Assembly: GCF_024448715.1 (NCBI RefSeq)
Contig: NZ_JAMOHZ010000001.1
Span: 704,507 to 768,506 of the forward strand
DNA: 64,000 nucleotides
Direction of reading: 5' to 3'
Source of the DNA: Stutzerimonas stutzeri
GTDB lineage: Bacteria > Pseudomonadota > Gammaproteobacteria > Pseudomonadales > Pseudomonadaceae
Below are positions 32,345 to 47,120 of the stretch, piece by piece. The stretch's first letter is position 1, and the number at the start of each line of letters is the position of its first letter. The notes under the pieces are model-generated. The model saw nothing but the letters and a program-made list of their open reading frames with translations. It ran no database searches and was not told where the DNA came from. A program made the translations under genes and the position numbers.

Positions 32345-33343
32345 ATGGGGCTCTTGGTCGATGGACAGTGGCAAGACCGCTGGTACGAAAACAGCAGTGA
32401 CGGCGAATTCCAGCGTGAGCAGGCACAACGACGCGACTGGGTTACCCCGAACGGCGCACCTGGCCCGGATGGCCAACAAGCCGTCAAGGCGGAAGCCGGT
32501 CGCTATCACCTCTATGTGTCGCTCGCCTGCCCTTGGGCGCACCGCACCCTTATCTATCGCAAACTCAAGCAGCTCGATTCGTTGATCGATGTTTCGGTCG
32601 TCAGCTGGCTAATGGCGGAAGACGGCTGGACCTTCGATCAGCACACCGGATCAAGCGGTGATGCGCTGGACGGCCTGCGGTATCTGCACCAGCGCTACAC
32701 CTCCGATGACGAGAGCTACACCGGTCGCGTGACGGTTCCGGTGCTCTGGGATCGACAGGAGCAACGCATCGTCAATAACGAGTCGGCAGAACTGATCCGT
32801 ATCTTCAACAGCGCATTCGACGGATTGACCGGCTCCAGGCTGGACCTGTACCCCGAGCCGCTGCGGGCCGAGATAGACAGCCTGAACGAGCGAATCTATC
32901 CAGCAGTGAACAACGGCGTCTACCGTGCCGGTTTCGCCAGTACACAAAAAGCTTACGAAAAGGCGTTTGACGAAGTGTTCAGTGAGCTCGACCAGCTGGA
33001 ACGGCGACTCGCAGAGAAGCGCTACCTGACGGGTGAATACCTGACCGAAGCGGACTGGCGACTATTCACCACGATGATCCGCTTCGACGCAGTGTATTAC
33101 GGTCACTTCAAGTGCAACCTACGGAGAATCGAAGACTATCCGAACCTGTCGAACTGGCTGCGTGAGCTGTATCAATGGCCAGGGATCGCCGAAACCGTCG
33201 ACTTTACTCACGTCAAGAGCCATTACTACGCGAGCCATCGCCACATCAACACCAACGGCATCGTGCCCAAGGGGCCGCAGGTGGAGCTGAATCGCGCGCA
33301 TGATCGCGAGCGGCTGCCTGCCAAAGGGATCTGGTCGCGCTGA
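32345..33343 (+). CDS. yqjG: Glutathionyl-hydroquinone reductase (YqjG family)
   Basis: A 332-residue omega/xi-type glutathione transferase. The active Cys is C62 in SLACPWAHRT, and the family features LVDGQWQDRWY, FNSAFDGL and LFTTMIRFDAVYYGHFKCN are present. It reduces glutathionyl-hydroquinones. A strong GAGGAGG site precedes the ATG. Confidence 0.92.
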   Translation: MGLLVDGQWQDRWYENSSDGEFQREQAQRRDWVTPNGAPGPDGQQAVKAEAGRYHLYVSLACPWAHRTLIYRKLKQLDSLIDVSVVSWLMAEDGWTFDQHTGSSGDALDGLRYLHQRYTSDDESYTGRVTVPVLWDRQEQRIVNNESAELIRIFNSAFDGLTGSRLDLYPEPLRAEIDSLNERIYPAVNNGVYRAGFASTQKAYEKAFDEVFSELDQLERRLAEKRYLTGEYLTEADWRLFTTMIRFDAVYYGHFKCNLRRIEDYPNLSNWLRELYQWPGIAETVDFTHVKSHYYASHRHINTNGIVPKGPQVELNRAHDRERLPAKGIWSR

Positions 33344-33375
33344 CACCTGTGAATGGCGGTTGATTGATAGCCGCT

Positions 33376-34773
33376 CTATTCGGCTTCGGGACTCCGACCC
33401 TCGAACCAGGCGAGCTTTTCGCGAAGCTGCACCACCTCGCCGACGATGATCAGGGTCGGCGCCTGAACCTGCTCGTTCGCAACCCGCTCGGCCAGATTGG
33501 CCAAGGTGCCGGTAAAGACTCTCTGGTTGCAGGTGGTGCCCTGCTGAATCAGCGCGGCGGGCGTATCGGCCTTGCGACCATGAGCGATCAACTGATTGCA
33601 AATAACCGGCAACCCAACCAACCCCATGTAGAACACCAGGGTCTGACTTGGCGCCACCAGTTCCGGCCAGGGCAGATCGCAACTTCCATCCTTCAAATGA
33701 CCAGTGACGAAACGAACCGACTGGGCATGATCACGATGCGTCAGCGGGATACCGGCATAGGCAGCGCAACCGCTGGCTGCTGTGATTCCGGGAACGACCT
33801 GGAATGGAACGCCGTTGGCTGCAAGCTCTTCGATCTCCTCACCGCCACGACCGAAAATGAACGGGTCGCCACCTTTCAGGCGCAGCACCCGCTTGCCCTG
33901 CTTGGCCAGCGTCACCAGCAGTTGGTTAATCTGCTCCTGCGGTACCGCGTGATCGGCGCGCTGCTTGCCCACGTAAATCCGATCGGCATCGCGACGGCAT
34001 AGTTCAAGGATCGCCGGCGCAACCAGACGGTCGTACAGCACCACGTCGGCCTGCTGCATCAGGCGCAAGGCGCGAAAAGTCAGTAGGTCTGGGTCGCCAG
34101 GTCCTGCACCGACCAGATAGACCTCGCCCAGGCTCTTCGGCAAGGCGCCGGAGAGTTTTTCTTCCAATAACCGCTCCGCCTCATGCATCTGCCCTGACAG
34201 CGCCCGTTCGGCAATATTGCCTTGGAACACCTCCTCCCAGAACACCCGCCGCTGCTGCACATTTGGCAACTGCGCTTTGACCTGCCTACGAAATCGCTTC
34301 GCCAAGCCGGCCAGTTGGCCATACACAGCGGGGATCCAGGTCTCGATACGAGCCCGCATCAACCGAGCCAAAACTGGCGCGTCACCTCCACTGGATACCG
34401 CAACGATCAGCGGCGAACGATCAACAATTGCAGGAAAGATAACGGTGCAGAGATCGGGGGAATCCACCACATTGACCGGCATGCCGAGCGATTTCGCATC
34501 TTGCGACACCCGCGCATTCAATTGCTCGTCATCGGTGGCGGCAATGGTCAGCACGCAGCCGGAGAGATCGCTGGAAACATAGCCTCGAATCGCCATCTCC
34601 CCGCCGCCTTGGGCAACCAGTTCGCTCAGCTGTGTCTCGATCTCTGGCGCAACCACCCGCAGCACCGCGCCGGCTTCGGATAACAAACGGGCTTTGCGCA
34701 GGGCAACTTCGCCACCGCCGACGACCAGTACCGTACGGCCCTTCAGATTGTGGAAAAGTGGCAGAAAATCCAT
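33376..34773 (-). CDS. cysG: Siroheme synthase CysG (trifunctional)
   Basis: The 465-residue fusion has an N-terminal dehydrogenase/ferrochelatase part with the NAD motif [15 protein letters not shown] at about 17-31, then uroporphyrinogen III methylase from about residue 216 ([36 protein letters not shown]). It makes siroheme for sulfite and nitrite reductases. It is the last gene of the leftward ftsK-lolA-rarA-crcB-serS-cysG series, about 157 bases after serS. Confidence 0.95.
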   Translation of the reverse strand: MDFLPLFHNLKGRTVLVVGGGEVALRKARLLSEAGAVLRVVAPEIETQLSELVAQGGGEMAIRGYVSSDLSGCVLTIAATDDEQLNARVSQDAKSLGMPVNVVDSPDLCTVIFPAIVDRSPLIVAVSSGGDAPVLARLMRARIETWIPAVYGQLAGLAKRFRRQVKAQLPNVQQRRVFWEEVFQGNIAERALSGQMHEAERLLEEKLSGALPKSLGEVYLVGAGPGDPDLLTFRALRLMQQADVVLYDRLVAPAILELCRRDADRIYVGKQRADHAVPQEQINQLLVTLAKQGKRVLRLKGGDPFIFGRGGEEIEELAANGVPFQVVPGITAASGCAAYAGIPLTHRDHAQSVRFVTGHLKDGSCDLPWPELVAPSQTLVFYMGLVGLPVICNQLIAHGRKADTPAALIQQGTTCNQRVFTGTLANLAERVANEQVQAPTLIIVGEVVQLREKLAWFEGRSPEAE

Positions 34774-34930
34774 GAGCGAGTCCTGATGACAATTTGAGTG
34801 GAGCCATCTCAGCCACTACGGCAGAGATGGCCCCTGTCGAGAATCAAATTCTGGACGGGTCGTTCAGCACCGTCGAGCATTCTTCGCTGATGCCAGCTCG
34901 ACCCGCTCCGGCAGCACGTTACCGACGGAA

Positions 34931-36262
<1,332 letters not shown>

Positions 36263-36283
36263 TTACTGCGATAGTGGTCAGGT

Positions 36284-36658
36284 TCATAACCTGCCGAGGC
36301 TCAACCCAGCCCAGGCGGCCAGCAGACCGCCGAGCATGCTGATGCCGATATAACCGAAGGCCGTTGCGAATTGTCCACTTTCCAGCAACCGTAATCCGTC
36401 CAGGGAGAAACTGGAGAAAGTAGTCAGAGCCCCGAGGAAGCCGATAATCAGCCCGGCGCGCAGTTCGGGTGAAATGTCCGGGCGCGCAAGGAACGTCGCG
36501 TATAGATAGCCGATCAACAGACAGCCGAACAGATTCACCGCCAAGGTCGCGAGGTAGAAATGCCTGGGCCAGTGCGCCGATACCCAGGTCGAGACGCTAA
36601 AGCGAATCATCGTACCGACCACACCACCAGCCGCTACGGCAAGCGCCATCCGTATCAT
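36284..36658 (-). CDS. crcB: Fluoride channel CrcB/Fluc
   Basis: The 124-residue protein has four membrane helices, [13 protein letters not shown] and [15 protein letters not shown], where the Asn/Phe/Ser line the fluoride pore. It works as a dual-topology dimer. Its start overlaps the rarA stop (ATGA). No fluoride riboswitch is in front, so control is probably by the operon. Confidence 0.94.
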   Translation of the reverse strand: MIRMALAVAAGGVVGTMIRFSVSTWVSAHWPRHFYLATLAVNLFGCLLIGYLYATFLARPDISPELRAGLIIGFLGALTTFSSFSLDGLRLLESGQFATAFGYIGISMLGGLLAAWAGLSLGRL

Positions 36659-37980
36659 GTCTTTCTCCGTTGCCGTGGGCTTTCCCGATCGAGGCGGGTC
36701 AGATGCTCGAGTTTGTCGCGAATCTTGCTTTCCAGTCCGCGCGGCACCGGATGGTAGTACTGACGCGGTGCCATCGCGTCAGGAAAATAGTCTTCACCGG
36801 CGGCATAAGCGTCGGGCTCGTCGTGGGCGTAACGGTATTCGTTGCCATAGCCCAATTCCTTCATCAGGCGGGTCGGTGCATTGCGCAGGTGTAGCGGCAC
36901 CTCCTGCGAGCCGCTATCCCGAACATCGCGCATCGCGGCATTAAACGCGCTGTAAACCGCGTTGCTTTTCGGCGCGCAAGCGAGATAGACGATCGCCTGG
37001 GCAACGGCTAGCTCACCTTCCGGACTGCCCAGACGCTCCTGAACGTCCCAGGCGGATAAACACAGGCTCAGCGCGCGCGGATCGGCATTACCAACCTCTT
37101 CGCTGGCCATGCGCACCACACGCCGCGCGATATACAGTGGATCGCAGCCGCCGTCGATCATCCGTGTGAACCAATACAGCGATGCATCGGGGTTCGAACC
37201 GCGAACCGATTTGTGTAATGCCGAAATCTGGTCGTAGAAAGCCTCTCCGCCCTTGTCGAAACGCCGGCGGCTGTCGCCCAATAGATCCTGAAGTAGCTCG
37301 ACACTGATTTCGCCACCCTCTTCGGCCAGGTCAGAGGCATTCTCGAGGAGGTTCAGCAAACGTCGGCCATCGCCATCGGCGGCCGCCACCAGAATCTGGA
37401 AGCTCTCTTCGGGCAGGCTCAGATGCAGGTCGCCGAGCCCTTTGGACTCGGTCAACGCACGGGCAACCAACTTGCGCAGCGCAGCCTCATCCAGGCTTTT
37501 GAGTACGTAAACCCGTGCCCGCGAGAGCAAAGCGTTGTTCAATTCGAAGGATGGATTTTCGGTGGTGGCACCGATGAAAATCAGCGTGCCGTCTTCGACA
37601 TAAGGTAGAAACGCATCCTGCTGGGACTTATTGAAACGGTGTACCTCGTCCACGAACAGAATAGTGCGACGGCCGTACTGGGCCGCCTGCTGTTTCGCAA
37701 TTTCCACCGCCTGGCGGATTTCCTTGACCCCAGCCAGCACCGCCGAGACGGTTTCGAAATGAGCATCGGAAACCTTCGCCAACAACCGCGCCAACGTCGT
37801 CTTGCCTACACCTGGCGGTCCCCAGAACACCATTGAGTGTAACGCGCCCTGCTCCAACGCCTCGCGCAGCGGCTTGCCACGTGCCAGCAAATGCTCTTGT
37901 CCGACATACTCGTCGAGGCTGGCAGCTCGCAGTCGAGCGGCTAGCGGTTGAGCAACAGGATCGCGGCTGAACAGGTCCAT
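36655..37980 (-). CDS. rarA: Replication-associated recombination protein RarA (MgsA)
   Basis: The 441-residue AAA+ ATPase: Walker [15 protein letters not shown], Walker [17 protein letters not shown] and the sensor region [10 protein letters not shown]. It is related to clamp loaders and acts at stalled forks and lagging-strand gaps. Set between lolA and crcB, the conserved order in Pseudomonas. Confidence 0.95.
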   Translation of the reverse strand: MDLFSRDPVAQPLAARLRAASLDEYVGQEHLLARGKPLREALEQGALHSMVFWGPPGVGKTTLARLLAKVSDAHFETVSAVLAGVKEIRQAVEIAKQQAAQYGRRTILFVDEVHRFNKSQQDAFLPYVEDGTLIFIGATTENPSFELNNALLSRARVYVLKSLDEAALRKLVARALTESKGLGDLHLSLPEESFQILVAAADGDGRRLLNLLENASDLAEEGGEISVELLQDLLGDSRRRFDKGGEAFYDQISALHKSVRGSNPDASLYWFTRMIDGGCDPLYIARRVVRMASEEVGNADPRALSLCLSAWDVQERLGSPEGELAVAQAIVYLACAPKSNAVYSAFNAAMRDVRDSGSQEVPLHLRNAPTRLMKELGYGNEYRYAHDEPDAYAAGEDYFPDAMAPRQYYHPVPRGLESKIRDKLEHLTRLDRESPRQRRKT

Positions 37981-38004
37981 TGAGGACGGCTACCTCTCAT
38001 GCAA

Positions 38005-38027
38005 ACGGCCTGCGGAAAGCAGGCCGT
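38005..38027 (-). terminator. Hairpin between lolA and rarA
   Basis: A 9-bp perfect stem ACGGCCTGC/GCAGGCCGT with a 5-base loop lies between lolA and rarA. On the minus strand it is followed by TTTGC only, so it may be a weak or attenuating terminator. Confidence 0.5.
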
Positions 38028-38053
38028 GTCGGTTGACGAAACGTCACTCGAAG

Positions 38054-38677
38054 TCACTCGGAGATGACATCAGTCCCTTCGGGGATTTCGAAGGTGAACA
38101 GGTCCGGCTTTAGCGGTTCGTTGAGCCTGACATTCTGAAACAGGATATTGGTGCGCTGGCCAACACCATCGATCATCTGCATGTCATTGATCACACCGCC
38201 GCGGAACGACAGGCGAAGGCTGTCGAACAATGTGTCCTTCGCTTTCGGCTTGAGGGTGAAATCAACCACTTCTCCCGCCTCCTGATGTGACACTTCGAAA
38301 TTCTCGCTGATGGCCGAAACGTCCCCAGAGAGCAACAACGCCGGCGTATGGGTCAAACGTCGGTCCAGGGTCTGGATGGTCACTTGCTCCAGGTCCGGGT
38401 CATACAGCCAGACCTTCTTGCCGTCAGAAACCAGCAGTTGCTCCATGGGTTCATCGGTGTGCCAGCGAAACTTTCCTGGGCGCTGCAAAGCCATCTCGCC
38501 GGAGGTTTCCTGCAGCTGGGTCCCGGTACCGTCGAGTGATAGCTGGGAAAAGCGGCCGGTCAGGGTTTCAGCTTTTTGCAGCAGCCCCGTAAGGCGCTCT
38601 GCAGAGGCTTGGTCGGCATGCGCAGGAACCAGCCAGAGCAGCAGAGCAGACGCGAATAGCAAGCGAATCAATTGCAT
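38054..38677 (-). CDS. lolA: Outer-membrane lipoprotein carrier LolA
   Basis: The 207-residue protein has a cleavable signal peptide ([16 protein letters not shown]) and the LolA fold features [33 protein letters not shown] and [13 protein letters not shown]. It carries lipoproteins across the periplasm from LolCDE to LolB. It is 16 bases after ftsK. Confidence 0.96.
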   Translation of the reverse strand: MQLIRLLFASALLLWLVPAHADQASAERLTGLLQKAETLTGRFSQLSLDGTGTQLQETSGEMALQRPGKFRWHTDEPMEQLLVSDGKKVWLYDPDLEQVTIQTLDRRLTHTPALLLSGDVSAISENFEVSHQEAGEVVDFTLKPKAKDTLFDSLRLSFRGGVINDMQMIDGVGQRTNILFQNVRLNEPLKPDLFTFEIPEGTDVISE

Positions 38678-38693
38678 GTAACCTCGATGCGAC

Positions 38694-41096
38694 TCAATCG
38701 CGGATGGGAGGCGGCGCGAGCACTTCGCGCGAGCCGTTGGTATTCATGGATGTCACAACGCCGGCCATTTCCATGGATTCGATCATGCGGGCGGCGCGGT
38801 TGTAGCCGATCTTCAGCTTGCGCTGCACGGCGGAAATCGACGCACGACGGCTTTCGGTTACGAAGCGAACTGCCTCGTCGTACAGCGGATCGTCCTCGCT
38901 GTCTTCGCCGCTTCCGCCGTCACCACCACCATCAAAGCTGCTACCGGACTCTTCGGCGCCGACTAGAATCTCCTCAATGTAATCTGGGGCACCTCGCGCC
39001 TTCCAGGCCTCGACTACGCGGTGCACTTCGTCATCCGAGACGAAGGCGCCATGTACGCGGATCGGCAATCCAGTGCCCGGAGGCAAATAGAGCATGTCGC
39101 CATGGCCGAGCAGTTGCTCAGCGCCGCCCTGGTCGAGAATGGTGCGTGAGTCGATTTTGCTCGATACCTGGAACGCCATACGGGTCGGAATGTTGGCTTT
39201 GATCAAACCAGTAATCACGTCAACCGATGGTCGCTGGGTGGCCAGGATCAAATGGATCCCTGCCGCTCGAGCCTTTTGTGCGATGCGCGCGATCAGCTCT
39301 TCAACTTTTTTGCCGACGATCATCATCATGTCGGCGAATTCGTCCACCACCACGACAATGGTCGGCAGCTTCTTCAACAGCGGCGCCTCGTCCTCCATGC
39401 TTTCGCGACGATACAGCGGATCGGTAAGCGGCGTCCCGGCCTCCTCCGCTTCCTTGACCTTACGGTTGAAGCCAGCCAGGTTGCGCACACCCATGGCAGC
39501 CATCAGCTTATAGCGGCGCTCCATCTCGGCGACGCTCCAACGCAACGCGTTGGCTGCCTCTTTCATGTCGGTCACAACCGGACAGAGCAGATGCGGAATG
39601 CCTTCGTAGATCGACAGCTCGAGCATCTTTGGGTCGATCATGATCAGCCGCGCATCTTCTGGTGTGGACTTGAACAGGATGGACAGGATCATCGCGTTCA
39701 CGCCAACCGATTTACCCGAGCCGGTGGTACCTGCGACCAGCAGGTGCGGCATCTTCGCGAGGTCGGCGATCACCGGTTTACCGCCGATATCATGACCAAG
39801 CGCGATGGTTACCGGCGACTTGGCATCGTCATAAGGCGCAGACGAAAGGACTTCCGAGAACCGCACGATCTGCCGGTCCTCATTGGGAATCTCGATGCCG
39901 ACCGTCGTCTTGCCGGGGATGACTTCGACGACGCGCACACTGATCACCGCCAGCGAGCGCGCCAAGTCCTTGGCAAGGTTTGAGATGCGACTGACCTTGA
40001 CGCCAGCCGCCGGCTGGATTTCGAAGCGAGTAATCACCGGGCCGGGATGTACGGACTCGACGATGACTTCGACGCCAAACTCCTTCAGCTTGATTTCGAG
40101 CAACCGCGACATGGCTTCCAGCGATTCGGGCGAATATTGCTTCTGCTGCTTTTCGGCGACGTCTAGCAACGAAAGTGGTGGCACACTGCCTTCGATTAGC
40201 GGATCGACGAACAGGTTGGCCTGCTTTTCCTTCAGCGCTCGCTTACTCTGTTCAACCGGCTTTGGCGGTGCCGCTGGCTCAATCATCGGTGCCGGGCGCT
40301 TGTCGCGCTCGCTCATATGCTTGCTCAGGGATTCTTCGCGCTCGAGCAAGCGCTCCCTCACCTTTGCACGCTCACGTCGATCAGAGAGCGAACCTGCCAC
40401 ATCATTGACTACGTCGTCGGCTTCGCGGAGTTGCGCGACTATCTGCTTGCGTTCGTTACGGGCCGACCACCAACGACTGAAGAAGCTCTGGATCAGCTCG
40501 ATCAGGTCGAGCGTAATCTTGCCGGTCAGGTCCATCACCTTGAACCAGGAAAGGTCAGTGAATACCGTCAGGCCGAACAGAAAGAACGCGAGCAGCAGCA
40601 ATGTACTGCCCTGCACGTTGAGTGCAGCTTCGGCGAGCTGACCAAGACTCTCACCCAGCGCACCGCCAGCCGAAGCAGGCAGATTGTTGGCGAACTGGAA
40701 ATGTATATAGGCCAGCGCGGAGCCGGAGAGAATTAGAAATACGAGCCCGATCAATCGCCAGGAAAATAGCCAGCCGTTCCATGTCCAGGGCTGATGACGG
40801 GCACGAAACACCTGCCAGGTCTTGATACCCAGTAGCAACGGAAACAGAAACGCAAAATACCCGAGCACCATGAACAGGACATCGGCGAACCAGGCCCCAG
40901 CACGACCGGCGGCGTTCTGTACCTGCTGAACGTTGCTGGTATGGGTCCAGCCGGGATCGGTCGGATCGTAGGTTAGCAATGCCATCCAGAGATACGCGCA
41001 CAATGCACCGAGTGCGATCAAGGCACCCTCTTTGAGACGGTACTGCAATTGCTGCCGCCAGACGGACGCTGGCGCGGTAGAGGAGGTATTCTTCAA
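38694..41096 (-). CDS. ftsK: DNA translocase FtsK
   Basis: The 800-residue protein has four or five N-terminal membrane helices (about 28-170), a charged linker, the RecA-like motor with Walker [13 protein letters not shown] and Walker [11 protein letters not shown], and a C-terminal winged-helix gamma domain ([20 protein letters not shown]). It pumps chromosome termini at the septum and activates XerCD. The linker is short compared with E. coli (1329 residues), normal for Pseudomonas. Confidence 0.96.
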   Translation of the reverse strand: MKNTSSTAPASVWRQQLQYRLKEGALIALGALCAYLWMALLTYDPTDPGWTHTSNVQQVQNAAGRAGAWFADVLFMVLGYFAFLFPLLLGIKTWQVFRARHQPWTWNGWLFSWRLIGLVFLILSGSALAYIHFQFANNLPASAGGALGESLGQLAEAALNVQGSTLLLLAFFLFGLTVFTDLSWFKVMDLTGKITLDLIELIQSFFSRWWSARNERKQIVAQLREADDVVNDVAGSLSDRRERAKVRERLLEREESLSKHMSERDKRPAPMIEPAAPPKPVEQSKRALKEKQANLFVDPLIEGSVPPLSLLDVAEKQQKQYSPESLEAMSRLLEIKLKEFGVEVIVESVHPGPVITRFEIQPAAGVKVSRISNLAKDLARSLAVISVRVVEVIPGKTTVGIEIPNEDRQIVRFSEVLSSAPYDDAKSPVTIALGHDIGGKPVIADLAKMPHLLVAGTTGSGKSVGVNAMILSILFKSTPEDARLIMIDPKMLELSIYEGIPHLLCPVVTDMKEAANALRWSVAEMERRYKLMAAMGVRNLAGFNRKVKEAEEAGTPLTDPLYRRESMEDEAPLLKKLPTIVVVVDEFADMMMIVGKKVEELIARIAQKARAAGIHLILATQRPSVDVITGLIKANIPTRMAFQVSSKIDSRTILDQGGAEQLLGHGDMLYLPPGTGLPIRVHGAFVSDDEVHRVVEAWKARGAPDYIEEILVGAEESGSSFDGGGDGGSGEDSEDDPLYDEAVRFVTESRRASISAVQRKLKIGYNRAARMIESMEMAGVVTSMNTNGSREVLAPPPIRD

Positions 41097-41300
41097 AACG
41101 CTTTATTTCCTGCGCCAGCGGCGCGCTCTATGAACCGTAGTCAGCTTGAATCTGGGCATTGTACGGGTTTGTCGATTCGATGGCATGCCGGTTCCGTGCC
41201 GGCTTGGGCTTTTCTCAATGCTTCGGTGTAGCATAAACGCCAGTTTTTTCAGCGTGGCTCGACTGGAGCACGCTTCTCTATTGGCAACAAAGGCTTATGA

Positions 41301-42257
<957 letters not shown>

Positions 42258-42308
42258 TCCCTTTTGGCGGATGCCCTTCGCATCCGCCTCATCCTGACCT
42301 ATTTCACT

Positions 42309-42989
42309 ATGCTGACCTGGCTGCAGCGCGACGACCTGTCATTCCCCCCGCTCGAAAAGGCCATGCGCGAGCCCAACGGGTTGCTCGCGGCTGGAGGCGA
42401 TCTCTCGCCCGAGCGCTTGATCGCCGCCTACCGACATGGCTGCTTCCCCTGGTATCAAGATGGACAACCGTTGCTCTGGTGGTCACCTGACCCTCGCACG
42501 GTTCTTTATCCCGACGAACTGCATGTCTCGCGCAGCCTGGGTAAGAAGCTGCGCCAGGGAACATTCAACGTTACTTTCGATCGCGCCTTTCGAGATGTTG
42601 TTCAGGCCTGCGCCGGACCACGCAGCTATACCGATGGCACCTGGATCACCACACCGATGCAGGACGCTTACACAAAGCTGCATCAGCTCGGCGTCGCACA
42701 CTCAATCGAAGTCTGGCAAGACCAACGGTTAGTCGGCGGCCTCTACGGCCTTGCCATCGGTCAACTATTCTTCGGCGAATCAATGTTCAGTCGCACGACC
42801 GATGCGTCCAAGGTGGGATTCGTGACATTGGTGGAACATCTCCGAGACTGGGGCTTCAAATTGATTGACTGCCAGATGCCGACGCAACATCTAGCCAGTT
42901 TCGGCGCCAGGGGAATTTCCCGCAAAACCTTCGCCGAGACGCTCGCCAGGCACTTGGACGAACCCAACTCAGCCCGATGGGAGTCCTAG
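42309..42989 (+). CDS. aat: Leucyl/phenylalanyl-tRNA-protein transferase
   Basis: ATG 42309 gives [19 protein letters not shown], the family start; the 226-residue protein has [39 protein letters not shown] and the C-terminal [14 protein letters not shown]. It adds Leu or Phe to N-terminal Lys/Arg, making a degron for ClpS-ClpAP, whose genes lie nearby. Confidence 0.95.
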   Translation: MLTWLQRDDLSFPPLEKAMREPNGLLAAGGDLSPERLIAAYRHGCFPWYQDGQPLLWWSPDPRTVLYPDELHVSRSLGKKLRQGTFNVTFDRAFRDVVQACAGPRSYTDGTWITTPMQDAYTKLHQLGVAHSIEVWQDQRLVGGLYGLAIGQLFFGESMFSRTTDASKVGFVTLVEHLRDWGFKLIDCQMPTQHLASFGARGISRKTFAETLARHLDEPNSARWES

Positions 42990-43041
42990 TCGACGAAGCC
43001 AAGCTGACCTACACTGACTTCATGATTTTCGAGAGCTGACC

Positions 43042-43749
43042 ATGACTTCACTGGCTCGTCTCAAGTTCTACGCTACCCAACCGCACGCGTGCAGCTACCT
43101 GCCCGACGAACAGGCCACCACGCTCTTCCTCGACCCCAGCCAGCCGATGGATGTACAGGTGTATGCCGAGCTATCGGAAATGGGGTTCCGTCGCAGCGGC
43201 GATCACCTTTATCGCCCCCACTGTCAGCGCTGTACGGCCTGTATTCCCGCGCGAATTCCGGCAGACGGGTTAGAGCTCAATCGCCAGCAGAAACGCATCC
43301 TCAAACGTAACGCGGACTTGGTCGTCACGAGTGTCCGCCCCTCGTTCACCGAAGAGTATTACTCGCTCTACGCAACCTATATAGAGCAGCGCCACGCTGA
43401 CGGTGACATGTATCCGCCGAGCCGTGATCAGTTCCATACATTCCTGGTCCGCGACCTGCCATTCTCCCGTTTCTATGAGTTCCGCCTCGATGGTCGTCTG
43501 CTCGCGCTGGCGGTGACCGACGTGCTGCCCAACGGGTTGTCCGCTGTGTATACCTTCTACGATCCTGGCGAGGAGCGCCGCAGCCTTGGCCGCTTCGCAA
43601 TCTTGTGGCAAGTCAGCGAGGCAGCGCGGTTAGGGCTGAAGGCAATCTATTTGGGCTATTGGATCAAGAATTGCCGCAAGATGAACTACAAGACTGAATA
43701 TCGACCAATTGAACTGCTAGTCAACCAACGCTGGATTACTCTGAGCTGA
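43042..43749 (+). CDS. bpt: Aspartate/glutamate leucyltransferase (Bpt/Ate family)
   Basis: The 235-residue protein has the N-terminal [18 protein letters not shown] and [16 protein letters not shown] motifs of the Bpt/Ate family, and the GNAT-like core [20 protein letters not shown]. It adds Leu (or Arg) to N-terminal Asp/Glu. It follows aat by 52 bases, so both N-degron transferases are co-encoded. Confidence 0.93.
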   Translation: MTSLARLKFYATQPHACSYLPDEQATTLFLDPSQPMDVQVYAELSEMGFRRSGDHLYRPHCQRCTACIPARIPADGLELNRQQKRILKRNADLVVTSVRPSFTEEYYSLYATYIEQRHADGDMYPPSRDQFHTFLVRDLPFSRFYEFRLDGRLLALAVTDVLPNGLSAVYTFYDPGEERRSLGRFAILWQVSEAARLGLKAIYLGYWIKNCRKMNYKTEYRPIELLVNQRWITLS

Positions 43750-43846
43750 ACCCTTGGCTCTCGGGGCCCTTTCAGGCACAATACTTGCCGCTTTTACCCG
43801 GACATTCTTGTGCGGGGCAATCATTGAACACCGAGGGCTTTACTGA

Positions 43847-44065
43847 ATGTCGAAAGAAGACAGCTTCGAAATGGAAGGTACTGTCGTCGACACCCTGCCC
43901 AACACCATGTTTCGTGTGGAGTTGGAAAATGGGCACGTCGTTACTGCGCATATTTCCGGAAAGATGCGCAAGAACTACATCCGGATTCTCACCGGTGACA
44001 AGGTTCGTGTAGAACTGACCCCTTACGATTTAAGCAAAGGTCGCATCACCTACCGCGCCCGCTAA
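43847..44065 (+). CDS. infA: Translation initiation factor IF-1
   Basis: The 72-residue OB-fold protein has [39 protein letters not shown] and the end [12 protein letters not shown]. It binds the A site with IF-2 and IF-3. Followed by a strong terminator. Confidence 0.97.
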
Positions 44066-44083
44066 CGGGACGCGAGAAAGAAT

Positions 44084-44109
44084 GCCCGGTAAATAACCGG
44101 GCTTTTTTG
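44084..44109 (+). terminator. Rho-independent terminator after infA
   Basis: GCCCGGT-AAATA-ACCGGGC stem followed by TTTTTTG. Confidence 0.9.
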
Positions 44110-44241
44110 TTTGTGCTGCATTCACGACCCAACTAGAAACACGCCTGTAATCCAGGTTAGTTAGACAGCGGTTTTTGACACACAAACCGGACAGAAAAAC
44201 GCCCAGCAATGCCAGGCGTGTTCGTTCCCACCCTCACTAGG

Positions 44242-46521
44242 TCAAGCTAGCTCCGCCGTGGTTTCGAAATCGAAGAACGGCTCTCCGTCACGAATATCAA
44301 TGTGAACCACACCACCATGCTCGGCCAATTCGCCGAATAGGATCTCTTCCGCTAGCGGTCGCTTGATCTTGTCCTGAATCAGACGAGCCATTGGCCGTGC
44401 GCCCATCTGCGCATCGTAGCCGCGTTCAGCCAGCCAGCCGCGCGCCGCGTCCGATACCTCGAGCGTAACGTGCTTGTCCTCAAGCTGCGCCTGCAGTTCG
44501 ATGAGGAACTTGTCGACGATGCTTTTGATGACTTCGTGGCTGAGGCGACCGAACTGGATGATGGTATCCAGACGATTACGAAACTCCGGCGTGAAGCTCT
44601 TTTTGATCACCTCCATCGCATCGGATGCATGATCCTGATGGGTGAAACCAATCGAAGCGCGCGCCGCAGTCTCCGCACCGGCGTTGGTCGTCATGATCAA
44701 AATGACATTGCGAAAATCCGCTTTGCGCCCATTGTTATCCGTCAGAGTGCCATGATCCATCACCTGCAGCAGCAAATTGAACACTTCTGGATGCGCTTTC
44801 TCGATCTCATCCAGGAGCAGTACACAATGTGGCTGCTTGGTTATTGCCTCGGTCAACAATCCACCCTGATCGAAGCCGACATAACCGGGAGGCGCACCGA
44901 TCAGCCGCGACACGGTATGACGCTCCATATATTCGGACATATCGAAGCGCACCAGCTCGATACCAAGAGCCCGTGCCAGCTGACGCGCAGCTTCTGTCTT
45001 GCCGACCCCGGTGGGGCCTGCAAAAAGAAACGAACCTACCGGTTTGTCCGGCGCCTTCAGCCCTGCACGGGACAGCTTGATGGCTGTCGCAAGCGAATCA
45101 ATTGCATCGTCCTGACCGAAGACGGTCAGCTTGAGGTCACGCTCGAGGTTGCGCAGCAGTTCTTTATCGGAAGTACTGACATGCTTGGGTGGAATACGCG
45201 CGATTTTGGCGACTATGTCTTCAACCTGCTCGACATCAATGCGCGCGAGGCGCTTTTCTTCTGGCTGTAGACGCTGATAAGCGCCCGCCTCGTCGATGAC
45301 ATCAATCGCCTTGTCTGGCATGTGGCGGTCGTTTATATAGCGCGCCGCCAACTCCGCAGCTGCACGGAGTGACTCGTCGCTGTATTCGATGTTGTGATGC
45401 TGCTCGAAACGGCCCTTCAGCCCCCGCAGAATCCCGATAGTGTCCTCGACGGATGGCTCGGAAACGTCGACCTTTTGGAAGCGCCGGGCCAACGCTCGAT
45501 CCTTCTCGAAGATTCCACGAAACTCCTGAAATGTAGTCGAGCCGATGCAGCGGATTTCACCGGAAGAGAGCAGCGGCTTGAGCAGGTTGGAAGCATCCAT
45601 CACGCCGCCCGACGCCGCTCCCGCTCCGATGATGGTATGGATCTCATCAATGAACAGGACTGCTTGAGGGCGCTTGCGAAGCTCATTCAACAGCGCCTTG
45701 AAGCGCTTCTCAAAGTCGCCTCGATATTTGGTGCCGGCAAGCAAGGCACCGAGATCCAGCGAATAAACCACGCTATTGGCGAGTAGCTCAGGCACCTGAT
45801 TGTCTACGATGCGCTTGGCCAACCCTTCGGCAATCGCGGTTTTGCCGACCCCCGCCTCACCGACGAGCAATGGATTGTTTTTACGACGACGGGCCAGAAT
45901 TTGAGCGACGCGTTCGACCTCGTGCTCGCGCCCCACCAGCGGATCGATACGACCCTGACGGGCCAGATCATTAAGATTGCTCGCGTAGGCGTCGAGCGGG
46001 TTGCCTGCTGCGGAGGAGTCACCACCTTCGTCGTCCTGCATTTCCGAATCACTTTCAGCGTTGCCGCTGTTGCCCGGCACTTTGGAAATTCCATGGGCGA
46101 TATAATTGACGACATCAATACGCGCAACGTTCTGCTGCTTCAGCAGGAACACCGCCTGGCTTTCCTGCTCGCTGAAAATCGCAACCAGGACGTTCGCGCC
46201 AGTGACTTCGCGTTTTCCGGAGCTCTGAACGTGGAAAACGGCACGCTGAAGCACCCTCTGGAAGCCCAGGGTTGGCTGAGTCTCGCGCTCTTCATCGTGC
46301 TGAGGAATCAACGGCGTGGTGGAGTCAATGAACTCCTGTAGATCGTGTCGCAATTTATCGAGGCTGGCTCCGCAGGCGCGCAAAACCGTTGCGGCTGCTT
46401 CATTATCCAGCAAGGCTAACAAGAGATGCTCGACCGTCATGAATTCATGACGCTTGGTACGAGCTTCCTTGAAAGCCAGATTCAGAGTGACTTCGAGCTC
46501 ACGGTTCAACATAGCTTTCAC
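44242..46521 (-). CDS. clpA: ATP-dependent Clp protease ATPase subunit ClpA
   Basis: The 759-residue class I Clp ATPase: N-domain with [20 protein letters not shown], first Walker [15 protein letters not shown], second Walker [17 protein letters not shown], and the ClpP-binding IGF loop in the [11 protein letters not shown] segment. It unfolds substrates for ClpP; the adaptor ClpS is encoded just upstream. Confidence 0.96.
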   Translation of the reverse strand: MKAMLNRELEVTLNLAFKEARTKRHEFMTVEHLLLALLDNEAAATVLRACGASLDKLRHDLQEFIDSTTPLIPQHDEERETQPTLGFQRVLQRAVFHVQSSGKREVTGANVLVAIFSEQESQAVFLLKQQNVARIDVVNYIAHGISKVPGNSGNAESDSEMQDDEGGDSSAAGNPLDAYASNLNDLARQGRIDPLVGREHEVERVAQILARRRKNNPLLVGEAGVGKTAIAEGLAKRIVDNQVPELLANSVVYSLDLGALLAGTKYRGDFEKRFKALLNELRKRPQAVLFIDEIHTIIGAGAASGGVMDASNLLKPLLSSGEIRCIGSTTFQEFRGIFEKDRALARRFQKVDVSEPSVEDTIGILRGLKGRFEQHHNIEYSDESLRAAAELAARYINDRHMPDKAIDVIDEAGAYQRLQPEEKRLARIDVEQVEDIVAKIARIPPKHVSTSDKELLRNLERDLKLTVFGQDDAIDSLATAIKLSRAGLKAPDKPVGSFLFAGPTGVGKTEAARQLARALGIELVRFDMSEYMERHTVSRLIGAPPGYVGFDQGGLLTEAITKQPHCVLLLDEIEKAHPEVFNLLLQVMDHGTLTDNNGRKADFRNVILIMTTNAGAETAARASIGFTHQDHASDAMEVIKKSFTPEFRNRLDTIIQFGRLSHEVIKSIVDKFLIELQAQLEDKHVTLEVSDAARGWLAERGYDAQMGARPMARLIQDKIKRPLAEEILFGELAEHGGVVHIDIRDGEPFFDFETTAELA

Positions 46522-46542
46522 CTCTTACCCAGCAGTCGGGGT

Positions 46543-46905
46543 TTAACCGTCCTTCTCGATCTCACAAAGCAGCGGATGCTGGCATTCCCTTGCATATTGA
46601 TTGACCTGCATCGCTTTGGTTTCAGCGACGTCCCGCGTGTAGACACCACAGACAGCCCGCCCTTCGGTATGAACCGCCAGCATAATCTTGGTGGCAAGCT
46701 CCCGATTGTGATTGAAAATTCCTTCGAGCACCTCCACGACGAAATCCATCGGCGTGTAGTCGTCATTAAACATGACAACTTTGAACATGGGTGGTGCCTG
46801 CAGTTGCGGCTTGGCTTCTTCGACCGCCAAGCCGGAAGCGTCATCGTCCAGCGGCTCAGGACGATCTTGATTGAATACTAGTCGAATCTCTGGAGATGCA
46901 CGCAT
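46543..46905 (-). CDS. clpS: ClpA adaptor ClpS
   Basis: Start at ATG 46905 ([14 protein letters not shown]), giving 120 residues; the frame is open further upstream but without family sequence. The conserved [18 protein letters not shown] binds N-degrons and [19 protein letters not shown] contacts ClpA. It delivers Leu/Phe/Trp/Tyr N-degron substrates made by Aat and Bpt. Confidence 0.95.
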   Translation of the reverse strand: MRASPEIRLVFNQDRPEPLDDDASGLAVEEAKPQLQAPPMFKVVMFNDDYTPMDFVVEVLEGIFNHNRELATKIMLAVHTEGRAVCGVYTRDVAETKAMQVNQYARECQHPLLCEIEKDG

Positions 46906-47120
46906 GCGTATAACAGTTCTAGGTCGGGGCGCCGAGGCCTGGTAAGTTGGAAGGGCTTCACAGCCACCTGACGAGTCGCCTTGACTATCGGCAAAACGAT
47001 GATACAAACAGTATGTGCCACAACGGCAACAGGTTACGCGCGTGGGGCCATGTGCTACATCAGCGCGGAATGAAATGGATGTTACTCCAGTGATGGACTC
47101 CTTTGCAGAGGGATAACAGC

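Noticed and set aside
44470..45270. Rightward 266-residue open frame inside clpA
   Set aside because: Antisense to highly conserved clpA; no motif or start signal.
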